A DNA stretch of 64,000 nucleotides from the NCBI RefSeq assembly GCF_006265115.1, contig NZ_SMDR01000002.1, forward strand, positions 495,743-559,742, given 5' to 3'. The translations under genes were made by a program, and so were the position numbers. The notes under the pieces are model-generated. The model made no database searches and was not told where the DNA came from. It was given only the letters and a program-made list of their open reading frames with translations. The stretch's first letter is position 1, and each line of letters begins with the position of its first letter. Origin of the DNA: Arenimonas terrae. GTDB taxonomy: Bacteria; Pseudomonadota; Gammaproteobacteria; Xanthomonadales; Xanthomonadaceae. Below are positions 9,156-16,378 of this stretch, piece after piece.

Positions 9156-10526
9156 TCACTGCGCGCGGCGGCGCAGGTAATTGAGCAGGTCGATGCGGGT
9201 GATCAGGCCCAGGAACTTCGGCCCGTCCATCACGATCGCGACATGGCCGCGGTCGAACACGGGCAGCAGCGTCGCCATCGGCGCCGTGACCTCGAGCTTG
9301 TCGAGCTTGCGCACCATCGCGGTGGACACCGGGTCCTTGAACTTCTGGTCCTGGCCGAACACGTGCATCAGCACGTCCGATTCGTCGACGATGCCGACGA
9401 TGTCGTCGCCGTCCATCACCGGCAGCTGCGAGACGTCGTACATCTTCATGCGCTGGTAGGCGACGTGCAGGGTGTCGTTCGGGCCGACCACGACGGTGTC
9501 GCGCTGGGCGTAGGGGCGCAGGATCAGGTCGCGCAGGTCGCCGTACTGCGGGCGCTCCAGGAAACCCTGGTCCAGCATCCAGTAGTCGTTGTACATCTTC
9601 GACAGGTACTTGTTGCCGGTGTCGCAGACGAACACCACCACCTTCTTCGGCGTGGTCTGTTCCTTGCAGTACTTCAGCGCCGCCGCCAGCAGGGTTCCGG
9701 ACGAGGAGCCACCGAGCACGCCCTCCTTGATCAGCAGCTCGCGGCCGGCCAGGAAACTTTCCTTGTCGGTGATCGCGTAGGCCTTCTTCACGCGCGTGAA
9801 GTCGGAGATGTCGGGCAGGAAGTCCTCGCCGATGCCCTCGACCAGCCAGCTGCCGGACTTGGTGCTGAGCACCCCTTCGTTGATGTACTGGGTCAGGATC
9901 GAGCCGACCGGGTCGGCCAGGATCAGCTCGACCTTCGGCGCGGCCTGGGCGAAGTAGCGAGACAGGCCGGTCATGGTGCCCGAGCTGCCGCAGCCGAAGA
10001 CGATGGCGTCGAAGTCGCCGCCCATCTGGCGCAGGATCTCCGGGCCGGTGCCGTGCTCGTGCGCGGCCGGGTTGTCGGGGTTGCCAAACTGGTTGATGAA
10101 ATACGCGCCCGGCGTCTCGCGGGCGATGCGCTCGGCCATGTCCTGGTAGTAGTCCGGGTGGCCCTTGGCCACGTCCGAACGGGTCAGCACGACCTCGGCA
10201 CCCATGGCGCGCAGGTTGAAGATCTTCTCCCGGCTCATCTTGTCCGGGACCACCAGCAGCAGCTTGTAGCCCTTCTGCTGGGCGACCAGGGCCAGGCCGA
10301 TGCCGGTGTTGCCGGCGGTGCCCTCGACCAGGGTGGCGCCGGGCCGGATGTCGCCGCGGGCCTCGGCGGCCTCGATCATGCGCAGGCCGATGCGGTCCTT
10401 GATGGAGCCGCCGGGGTTCATGCATTCGAGCTTGAGGTACAGCTCGCAGACCCCGGTATCGAGGTGCTGGGCCTTGACGATCGGGGTTTCGCCGATGAGT
10501 TCGAGGACGTTCTGGTGGACCGTCAT
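9156..10526 (-). CDS. cbs: Cystathionine beta-synthase with C-terminal CBS domain pair
   Basis: This enzyme condenses homocysteine with serine (or a related amino acid) to cystathionine. The 456 residues contain the fold-type II PLP domain (~1-325) with the PLP lysine K43 in N-P-G-G-S-I-K-D, the G-T-A-G-N-T-G phosphate/substrate loop and G-C-G-S-S-G-T. A tandem CBS pair follows (~335-455) with P-V-M-D-G-D-D-I-V-G-I-V-D-E-S-D-V-L. There is no N-terminal heme-binding extension, as is normal for bacteria. The gene leads the minus-strand run into the gamma-lyase, so the pair should convert homocysteine to cysteine. CBS pairs commonly bind adenosyl ligands, but the ligand here is unknown. Confidence 0.9.
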   Translation of the reverse strand: MTVHQNVLELIGETPIVKAQHLDTGVCELYLKLECMNPGGSIKDRIGLRMIEAAEARGDIRPGATLVEGTAGNTGIGLALVAQQKGYKLLLVVPDKMSREKIFNLRAMGAEVVLTRSDVAKGHPDYYQDMAERIARETPGAYFINQFGNPDNPAAHEHGTGPEILRQMGGDFDAIVFGCGSSGTMTGLSRYFAQAAPKVELILADPVGSILTQYINEGVLSTKSGSWLVEGIGEDFLPDISDFTRVKKAYAITDKESFLAGRELLIKEGVLGGSSSGTLLAAALKYCKEQTTPKKVVVFVCDTGNKYLSKMYNDYWMLDQGFLERPQYGDLRDLILRPYAQRDTVVVGPNDTLHVAYQRMKMYDVSQLPVMDGDDIVGIVDESDVLMHVFGQDQKFKDPVSTAMVRKLDKLEVTAPMATLLPVFDRGHVAIVMDGPKFLGLITRIDLLNYLRRRAQ

Positions 10527-10635
10527 GAGGCGGGGGGCGGCTGGCGGCGGTGACCGCCGGGAGGCCGGATTCTACCAGCCCCGCCCTGGGAGGGGCTGCC
10601 CTGTCAGGGCGCGGCGCCGCGGCGCCGGAGAAGTG

Positions 10636-10670
10636 CGGGCGGCGGCGACCCGACGAGGTGGGCCGCCGCC
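10636..10670 (-). terminator. Possible hairpin after the DUF465 gene
   Basis: GC-rich arms gcggcggc (10638-10645) and gccgccgc (10661-10668) can pair across a short loop just after the DUF465 stop. There is no T-run on the minus strand, so this is only a weak terminator candidate. The same GC repeats could simply reflect base composition. Confidence 0.3.
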
Positions 10671-10684
10671 GCCGCAGCGGAAAC

Positions 10685-10903
10685 TCAGTGTTTTCTTCGG
10701 TCGAACATCCGGGTCAACCGGTCCTTCGCGTTCAACTTTTCTTTCTTCATGCGCGCCAGCGTGGTGTCGTCCAGCGGCAGGACCCCCAACTCGGCGTCCA
10801 GCACCTGTTTGTCCAGTTCGCGGTGCCGGTGATAGAGCTGGCGGAATTCCGGGTCGCTCTTCATCAGCGCGTCGAGTTCGTTTTGCGGTTGCCCTTCAAA
10901 CAT
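10685..10903 (-). CDS. DUF465 (YdcH/SlyX-like) small protein
   Basis: The 72-residue protein matches the DUF465/YdcH family: a short all-alpha hairpin with D-P-E-F-R-x-L-Y-x-x-H-R-E-L-D near residues 17-31 and the family's conserved L-K-K-E-K-L-x-x-K-D-like segment near 53-60. A strong ribosome binding site (AGGAGGAGG) lies 6-9 nt before the ATG. Function in this family is not established. Upstream lies an unusually long leader with two stable hairpins, described separately. Confidence 0.8.
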   Translation of the reverse strand: MFEGQPQNELDALMKSDPEFRQLYHRHRELDKQVLDAELGVLPLDDTTLARMKKEKLNAKDRLTRMFDRRKH

Positions 10904-11142
10904 CGGATTGACCTCCTCCTGAAACGCGAACGCCCCGACCGGCGAAGGTCAGGGCGTGGCGGATTGAGACAAAGGTCAGGTCGCTTTCGCGGGCGGCGTC
11001 CTCGATCGACGCGCCCGCACCCGTTCGGGAGGCGGCGCAATCGGCGGGGACGAGGTCTGCTTTCATCGGCCTGGCTCGGTAGTCCCCGGGGCGGAAACGT
11101 CCCGGGGCTTTGAACCTACTCCCCCGGTTTTGGGGCCGCAAG
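10904..11142 (-). promoter_or_regulatory. Long structured leader and putative promoter upstream of the DUF465 gene
   Basis: Reading the minus strand, TTGCGG (11141-11136) and TAGGTT (11118-11113) are spaced by 17 nt and could be a sigma-70 promoter. The predicted transcript would then carry about 200 nt before the DUF465 start. It contains a palindrome with CCCCGGG/CCCGGGG arms near 11084-11107, and a second hairpin at 10931-10956 (arms CGCCCTGACC and GGTCGGGGCG with one G-U pair) only about 11 nt before the ribosome binding site. No convincing coding frame or known riboswitch core is seen. It could be a 5' regulatory leader or a separate small RNA. Confidence 0.4.
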
Positions 11143-11171
11143 CCTCTTCTTAAGCCATTGACAAAAAAGGA

Positions 11172-11192
11172 AAAGCCCCCGCTGAACGGGGG
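11172..11192 (-). terminator. Rho-independent terminator after the OmpA-like gene
   Basis: The minus strand reads GCCCCCG, a five-base loop, CGGGGGC, then TTTTCCTTTTTT. This is a good intrinsic terminator about 90 nt past the OmpA-like stop at 11281. The stretch 11193-11280 contains nothing else I can recognise. Confidence 0.82.
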
Positions 11193-11280
11193 CTTCCGTG
11201 GCCCTGGGCAAGGCCTTTGGATTCAATGGCTTGGGTGATGTGAATAATTCGATGAACGCCGCAAGCCTTTGATTCTGAAA

Positions 11281-12237
11281 TCAATTCACGATGATTTCGA
11301 CACGCCGGTTGCGTGCGCGGCCCTCGGCGCTGGTGTTGTCGGCCACGGGCACCGTCTCGCCCCGGCCGCCGGCCGAAAGCCGGGCGCTGGGCAGGCCCGC
11401 GTCCTCCAGCGCGCGCCGCACTGCCTCGGCGCGGCGCTGCGACAGCGCCATGTTCGCGGCATCCGCGCCCTGGCTGTCGGTGTGGCCCTCGATCGAGACC
11501 GTGCCGGCACCGCCGCGCAGCTGGCCGGCGAGCGTGCGCAGGCTGGCCTGCGCCTGTGCGGTGAGGCTGGCGCTGCCGCTGCCGAAGGCGTTGCCGGCGA
11601 GGGTGTAGACCGTGCGGCCGCCCTCGCGGCGCGACGGCGGCGCGGCGGCGTCGGTGATGTCGTCGGCAGCCACGGCGGCGGCGAGCTCGGCTTCCTTGCG
11701 CGCGAGCTCGGCCTCGCGGGCGCGGGCGTCGGCGAGCTTGCGGGCCTGGGCGGTTTCGGCGCTGGCGGCCTCTAGCGCGGCGGTCTGGGTCGCGGCGCTG
11801 GCTTCGAGCTCGCGCTGGATGGCCTCTTCGCGCGCCAGGCTCTGCAGGCGCAGGCGTTCGGATTCCCGACGGGCCTGCTCGGCCTCGCGCCGGCTGGCCT
11901 CGACCATGATCTGGTCGCGCTCGCGGTCGAGCTGGTCGGACTGCCCTTCCAGCAGCTCGGCCTCGGCGGCGGCGCGCGCGGCGGCGATCCAGCGGCCGGC
12001 CAGGGTGAGGCGGTGTTCGCGGTCCTTGCGCTTGGCGTTCTGCGCGGCGGCGATGGCCTGGCGCGCCTTCAGCCGCTCAAGCCCGGCCAGATCGGCCAGC
12101 GAGGGGTCGGACTCCAGCGCCTGGAGTTCGGCCTGCAGGCGCGCGACGGCGATTTCATGTTCGGACGGATCGGCCAGGGCCGGACCGGCGCCCAGCGACA
12201 GGGCGAGCAGGAGCATGGGGGCAAAGGTCAGGCGCAT
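11281..12237 (-). CDS. OmpA-family envelope protein with N-terminal DUF4398 region
   Basis: The 318-residue protein begins with a signal peptide (MRLTFAPMLLLALSLG.., cleavage after A-L-A near residue 22). A DUF4398-like helical region follows (~25-105), then a long Ala/Arg/Glu-rich coiled coil (~105-200), and a C-terminal OmpA domain (~205-318) with I-E-G-H-T-D-S-Q-G and the N-x-x-L-S-x-x-R-A-x-A-V pattern, the peptidoglycan-binding signature. It should sit in the periplasm and bind peptidoglycan. It follows a smaller DUF4398 gene by 3 nt, so the two are co-transcribed and may act together. The pair is divergent from pilU. Confidence 0.85.
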   Translation of the reverse strand: MRLTFAPMLLLALSLGAGPALADPSEHEIAVARLQAELQALESDPSLADLAGLERLKARQAIAAAQNAKRKDREHRLTLAGRWIAAARAAAEAELLEGQSDQLDRERDQIMVEASRREAEQARRESERLRLQSLAREEAIQRELEASAATQTAALEAASAETAQARKLADARAREAELARKEAELAAAVAADDITDAAAPPSRREGGRTVYTLAGNAFGSGSASLTAQAQASLRTLAGQLRGGAGTVSIEGHTDSQGADAANMALSQRRAEAVRRALEDAGLPSARLSAGGRGETVPVADNTSAEGRARNRRVEIIVN

Positions 12238-12240
12238 GTC

Positions 12241-12612
12241 TCAGTCTCCCCGGTTGACCAGCAGCCGGCGGCGCAGGTCGGCGTTGCGCGCCGCCTTGCT
12301 GTCGACCTCGACGCGCGCGGCGTCCAGGCGCGCCGTCGCAAGGGCCAGGTCGGCGCTGGCGGTGGCGGACTCGGCGTGCAGCAGGGCGTCGCGGTGTTTG
12401 CGCTTGGCCAGGGCCGCGCGTGCGGCCTCGAGTTGGACGCGGGCGCTGGCCAGGGTCTGGGCGGCCTGGCCCTGCGGCTGGGCGCGTTCGGCGGCGGCGA
12501 CCGCCCGCTCGGCGGCGGCGACCTCGGCGTCCGGCGGGGGCGCGGCCCAGGAGCTTGATGCAGCCAGCAGAAGCGCCAGCGCGAGATGGATTTTTAGCGA
12601 GGATAATGTCAT
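12241..12612 (-). CDS. DUF4398 exported protein
   Basis: The 123 residues start at the ATG at 12612 with a signal peptide (LALALLLAASSSWA, cleavage after A-A near residue 24). The mature part is one DUF4398 domain: a helical hairpin rich in Ala, Arg and Glu, with A-x-A-x-L-A-x-A-R-x-Q-L-E-A-A-R-x-A-L. The family is often found beside OmpA-like proteins, as here, where the downstream gene starts with the same kind of region. The function is unknown. A long frame that continues upstream through pilU on the opposite strand is a shadow. Confidence 0.78.
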   Translation of the reverse strand: MTLSSLKIHLALALLLAASSSWAAPPPDAEVAAAERAVAAAERAQPQGQAAQTLASARVQLEAARAALAKRKHRDALLHAESATASADLALATARLDAARVEVDSKAARNADLRRRLLVNRGD

Positions 12613-12705
12613 AAGGCGAACTCGCAGGTCGGCAGTGGGCGCAGTGGATTGTAGCCCGCCCGCGCGGCCCACCGGGATGGCCACAGGGGACTGAGGGATA
12701 CTGAC

Positions 12706-13845
12706 ATGGACATCGGCTACTTCCTGAAGCTGATGACGGAGAAAAACGCGTCGGACATGTTCCTGACGACCGGCGCTCCCGTCTACATCAAGGTCGAAGG
12801 CAAGCTCTACCCCCTCGGCAACACCGGCCTGCCGGCCGGCATGGTCAAGAAGATCGCCTACTCGCTGATGGACGAGGGCCAGGTCCCGGCCTTCGAGCGC
12901 GACCTGGAATACAACATGGCCATCGCGGTGAAGGACACCGGGCGCTTCCGCGTCAACGTGTTCAAGCAGCGCGGCGAAGTGGGCATGGTCATCCGCGCCA
13001 TCAAGTCCGAAATCCCGAGCATCGACCAGCTGCGGCTGCCGAACGTGCTCAAGGACATCGTGATGGAGCAGCGCGGCCTGGTGCTGGTGGTCGGTTCGAC
13101 CGGTTCGGGCAAGTCCACCACGCTCGCGGCGATGATCGACCACCGCAACACCAACAACACCGGCCACATCCTCACCATCGAGGACCCGATCGAGTTCCTG
13201 CACAAGCACAAGAAGTCGATCGTGAACCAGCGCGAGGTCGGCCTGGACACCCACGCCTTCCACAACGCCCTCAAGAACGCCATGCGCGAGGCGCCGGACG
13301 TGATCCTGATCGGCGAGATCCTCGACGCCGTCACCATGGAATCGGCCATCGCGTTCGCCGAAACCGGCCACCTGTGCCTGGCCACCCTGCACTCGAACAA
13401 CGCCGACCAGACCCTGGACCGCATCCTGAACTTCTTCCCGGAGACGGCGCACAAGAACGTGCTGATGAACCTGTCGCTGAACCTCAAGGCGGTCATCAGC
13501 CAGCGCCTGGTCATCGGCAAGGACGGCAAGCGCCTGCCCGCGGCCGAGATCCTGATCAACACGCCGATGATCCGCGACCTGATCCGCCGCGGCGAGGTGC
13601 ACGAGATCAAGGACGCGATGGACAAGTCGCTGCAGGAAGGCATGCAGACCTTCGACCAGTCGCTGTTCCGGCTGTACAAGGAAGGCAAGGTCGAGCTGGA
13701 GGAGGCGCTGCGCAAGGCCGACTCGCGCGACGGCCTGGCCCTGAAGATCCGCCTCTCGGAAGGCGCGACCGGCGAGCACGACCCCTACGCCGACATGTAC
13801 GGCGGCGGCGGCCCCGGCAGCGAGACCGCCTCGCAGGGTTACTGA
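12706..13845 (+). CDS. pilU: Type IV pilus retraction ATPase PilU
   Basis: PilU is a cytoplasmic hexameric ATPase that assists PilT in type IV pilus retraction and twitching motility. The 379 residues align with the PilT/PilU family from the N-terminal PAS-like region to the C-terminal domain. Walker A is G-S-T-G-S-G-K-S-T with K136, the Asp box is T-I-E-D-P-I-E, and Walker B reads V-I-L-I-G-E with E204. The usual R after G-E-I is L here (G-E-I-L-D). The long C-terminal tail ending in a Gly-rich segment is typical of PilU rather than PilT. It stands alone, without pilT next to it. A weak Shine-Dalgarno (GAGGGA) precedes the ATG. Confidence 0.9.
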   Translation: MDIGYFLKLMTEKNASDMFLTTGAPVYIKVEGKLYPLGNTGLPAGMVKKIAYSLMDEGQVPAFERDLEYNMAIAVKDTGRFRVNVFKQRGEVGMVIRAIKSEIPSIDQLRLPNVLKDIVMEQRGLVLVVGSTGSGKSTTLAAMIDHRNTNNTGHILTIEDPIEFLHKHKKSIVNQREVGLDTHAFHNALKNAMREAPDVILIGEILDAVTMESAIAFAETGHLCLATLHSNNADQTLDRILNFFPETAHKNVLMNLSLNLKAVISQRLVIGKDGKRLPAAEILINTPMIRDLIRRGEVHEIKDAMDKSLQEGMQTFDQSLFRLYKEGKVELEEALRKADSRDGLALKIRLSEGATGEHDPYADMYGGGGPGSETASQGY

Positions 13846-13849
13846 GGGC

Positions 13850-14527
13850 TCAGTTCCCGCCGCTTCCGGCGGGCGCGTCCGGCTGGTTCTCTGGCCGGGC
13901 GGCCTGGAAGGCCTCCAGCGCCAGGCAGTTCTGCACCACGCGGCGGATGGTCTTGTACGGCGCCATGTCCACGCCGAAACGCTCGGCATTGAACACCTGC
14001 GGCACCAGGCAGCAGTCGGCCAGGGTCGGCTGCTCGCCGTCGCAGAAGTCGCCCGTGGACGGGTGGTCGCACAGGGTGTCTTCGACCGCGTCCAGGCCGA
14101 CCTGGATCCAGTGCCGCACCCAGGTGTCGCGTTCGGCCTGCGGCACGTTCCAGGTCTTCTCGAAGAACTGCAGCACGCGCAGGTTGTTCAGCGGGTGCAC
14201 GTCGCAGGCGATCATCTGGGCGATGGCGCGCACGCGCTGGCGGTCGCGCGCCGTGGCCGGCATCAGCGGCGGCGTCGGCCAGGTCTCGTCCAGGTATTCG
14301 ATGATGGCCATGGACTGGCGCAGGATGCGGCTGCCGTGCAGCAGCACCGGCACCAGCTCCTGCGGGTTGAGGTCGCTGAAGGGCGCCGAGTGCTGCTCCC
14401 CGCCGTCGCGCAGCAGGTGCACGGGCATGGTCTCGTAGGGAATGCCCTTGAGATTGAGCGCGATGCGCACGCGGTAGGCCGCGCTGGAGCGCCAGTACGA
14501 ATACAGCCGGATCGAGCCCGTCGTCAT
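13850..14527 (-). CDS. maiA: Maleylacetoacetate isomerase (zeta-class GST)
   Basis: This enzyme converts maleylacetoacetate to fumarylacetoacetate using glutathione, the fourth step of tyrosine breakdown. The protein is 225 residues, the usual length. The thioredoxin-fold N-terminus has the zeta signature S-S-A-A-Y-R-V-R-I-A-L-N-L-K-G (~14-28) and the N-P-Q-E-L-V-P-V-L segment, followed by S-M-A-I-I-E-Y-L-D-E; the GST C-terminal domain carries L-A-D-C-C-L-V-P-Q. The motif has Ala where eukaryotic zeta enzymes have Cys, as is common in bacteria. I chose the ATG at 14527; longer frames upstream are not protein-like. It converges with pilU with a 4-nt gap and is separated from the fumarylacetoacetase gene by about 170 nt with a hairpin. 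Confidence 0.9.
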   Translation of the reverse strand: MTTGSIRLYSYWRSSAAYRVRIALNLKGIPYETMPVHLLRDGGEQHSAPFSDLNPQELVPVLLHGSRILRQSMAIIEYLDETWPTPPLMPATARDRQRVRAIAQMIACDVHPLNNLRVLQFFEKTWNVPQAERDTWVRHWIQVGLDAVEDTLCDHPSTGDFCDGEQPTLADCCLVPQVFNAERFGVDMAPYKTIRRVVQNCLALEAFQAARPENQPDAPAGSGGN

Positions 14528-14666
14528 GCCGTCCGCTCCCTTGGCAAACACTGGGCCCGGCTGGCCGTGGCCGCCGGGTCTTGTGGGTCCAGCATACGCC
14601 GGCGCGGTGTCGCGGTGGAGGGGTGTTCGGCGGATCCCGGCGCCGGCCGCGGCATCCCCCGCTCCG

Positions 14667-14694
14667 CCGGTCGGGGCCGAGGGGCCCCGGCCGG
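14667..14694 (-). terminator. Hairpin just after the fumarylacetoacetase gene
   Basis: Arms at 14667-14678 and 14683-14694 pair over 11 of 12 bases with a short loop, immediately after the stop of the fumarylacetoacetase gene. There is no clear T-run, so it may be an attenuator, an mRNA-stabilising hairpin or a weak terminator before maiA. Confidence 0.4.
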
Positions 14695-14697
14695 GAC

Positions 14698-15693
14698 TCA
14701 GGCCTTGGCGATGCGCTGCTCGATGGCGCCGAACACGCTGGCGCCGTCGCGGCCGATCATCTCGATGCGCACCGTGTCGCCGAAGCTCATGAAGGGCGTG
14801 CTGGGCTTGCCGTCGCGCAGCGTCTCGACGGTGCGCTGTTCGGCGAAGCAGGACGCGCCCCGCGAGGTGTCTTCGTTGGCGACGGTGCCGGAGCCGACGA
14901 TCGTGCCGGCCGACAGCGGCCGCGTCTTCGCGGCATGCGCCACCAGCTGGCTGAAGTCGAACTGCATGTCCACGCCGGCCTCGGGCGCGCCGAACCACTT
15001 GCCGTTGATGTGGGTCAGCAGGGCCAGGTGCAGCTTGTTGCCCTGCCAGGCCTCGCCCAGCTCGTCAGGGGTCACGAACACCGGACTCAGGGCCGAGCGC
15101 GGCTTGGACTGCAGGAAGCCGAAGCCCTTGGCCAGCTCGTTCGGGATCAGGTTGCGCAGCGAGACGTCGTTGACCAGGCCGACCAGCTGGATGTGTTCGG
15201 CCGCCTGCGCCGGGGTCGCGCCCTGGGGCACGTCGTCGGTGACCACCACGACCTCGGCCTCCAGGTCGATGCCGTAGGCCTCGTCGGCGACCAGCACCGG
15301 GTCGCGCGGGCCGTAGAAGCCGGCGCTGACCGCCTGGTACATCAGCGGGTCGGTGTAGAAACTTTCCGGCACTTCGGCGCCGCGCGCCTTGCGCACGCGC
15401 GCGACGTGCGGCAGGTAGGCGCTGCCGTCGACGAACTCGTAGGCGCGCGGCAGCGGCGCCGCGAACTGGGTGAAGTCCACGGCGAACACCGGCTCGCCGT
15501 TGATCGTTTCGGCCGTGCTGCCCTGCAGCGCCTCGTACACGCCGTTGAGGCGCGGCGCCGCATTGGACCAGTCCTCCAGCGCACGCTGCAGCGTCGGCGC
15601 GATGCCGGTCGCGCGCACCGCCCGCGTCAGGTCCTTCGACACCACCACCAGCGTGCCGTCGCGGCCGCCTTCCTTGAGTGAACCCAGCTTCAT
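14698..15693 (-). CDS. fahA: Fumarylacetoacetase (FAH family)
   Basis: The 331 residues form a complete FAH-family hydrolase, which splits fumarylacetoacetate to fumarate and acetoacetate as the last step of tyrosine degradation. Family features seen are the N-terminal FAH_N region, the metal-binding acidic cluster within D-x-E-A-E-V-V-V-V-T (~140-150), a V-N-D-V-S-L-R motif and the C-terminal G-S-G-T-V-A-N-E segment. Length and position (between the hmgA block and maiA) both agree with FAH rather than another FAH-fold enzyme. It is about 25 nt after the lipoprotein gene stop and belongs to the same transcription unit as hppD and hmgA by spacing. Confidence 0.88.
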   Translation of the reverse strand: MKLGSLKEGGRDGTLVVVSKDLTRAVRATGIAPTLQRALEDWSNAAPRLNGVYEALQGSTAETINGEPVFAVDFTQFAAPLPRAYEFVDGSAYLPHVARVRKARGAEVPESFYTDPLMYQAVSAGFYGPRDPVLVADEAYGIDLEAEVVVVTDDVPQGATPAQAAEHIQLVGLVNDVSLRNLIPNELAKGFGFLQSKPRSALSPVFVTPDELGEAWQGNKLHLALLTHINGKWFGAPEAGVDMQFDFSQLVAHAAKTRPLSAGTIVGSGTVANEDTSRGASCFAEQRTVETLRDGKPSTPFMSFGDTVRIEMIGRDGASVFGAIEQRIAKA

Positions 15694-15718
15694 TCCCTTG
15701 CTCCTTGCGGACCGCGGA

Positions 15719-16378
15719 TCAACCGCAGCCTTCGACGTAGTGGATCTGCGGCGGCACGCCGATGCGCCAGGACACGATGGTGCCGGCGGCGTCGGTCTCG
15801 AACACCAGGCGGGCCTCGCCCCCGCCTTCGGGCGAGACGATGAGGTTGCGTGCGCCTTCGACGTACTTGTGCGGCTGCGACTCGACCCGGCCCTGGAACG
15901 CGGCCTCGACCTGGTCGGCCGTCATGCCCGTGGTCAGGTCGCCCGGCGCGACGTGCAGCGGCACGTCCACGTCGTAACGCGCGAACTTCCCGTCCTCGAA
16001 CAGGAACAGGATGCCCTTGCCGTTCTCCGGCATCGGCTCCATGCGCAGCTGGTAGCAGGTGGCGCCTTCGGCCGGGGTGCCGGCCTCGAGCGGACGGCCC
16101 CAGGCCATGCGCACTTCTTCTTCGCTGGCGCCGAACTTCGCCGGGCCGAAACCCTCGAAGTTGATCACCGCGGGATCGTTCTTCACCGCGGCCAGCTCGC
16201 CGACGGCGGGCGCTTCGGCGGTGGGCGCCGGGTCGACGGTTTCCACCGGATCCGCCACGGGCGCTTCGACCGGGGTCGCGGCCTCGGCGGCGGGCGCGGC
16301 GGCTTCCTGCGCGGGCGAACAGGCGGCGAGCACAAAACCGATGGCGAGAACGAGCGGAACGCGGCGCAGGGGGGTCAT
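15719..16378 (-). CDS. Putative lipoprotein embedded in the tyrosine-catabolism operon
   Basis: The gene starts at the ATG at 16378, whose first base overlaps the hmgA stop (TGATG). The 219-residue product has a lipobox, L-A-A-C, with Cys at position 20, followed by an Ala/Pro/Glu-rich linker (~22-65) and a globular region with W-G-R-P, a Y-Q-L-R-M-E-P segment, and a late C-x-G-end. I do not recognise the domain; it has some resemblance to short lectin-like or YjgA-type folds but nothing clear. The overlap strongly suggests co-translation with hmgA, which is odd for a membrane-anchored protein in a cytoplasmic pathway. It may be only a passenger. Confidence 0.62.
   Translation of the reverse strand: MTPLRRVPLVLAIGFVLAACSPAQEAAAPAAEAATPVEAPVADPVETVDPAPTAEAPAVGELAAVKNDPAVINFEGFGPAKFGASEEEVRMAWGRPLEAGTPAEGATCYQLRMEPMPENGKGILFLFEDGKFARYDVDVPLHVAPGDLTTGMTADQVEAAFQGRVESQPHKYVEGARNLIVSPEGGGEARLVFETDAAGTIVSWRIGVPPQIHYVEGCG

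Noticed and set aside
10896-11141. An 81-codon minus-strand frame in the leader upstream of the DUF465 gene
   Set aside because: It has no ribosome site, overlaps the DUF465 start, and the region is better explained by RNA hairpins.
11158-11163. A TTGACA consensus -35 on the plus strand
   Set aside because: It lies in the T-tract of the minus-strand terminator and no -10 follows at the right distance.
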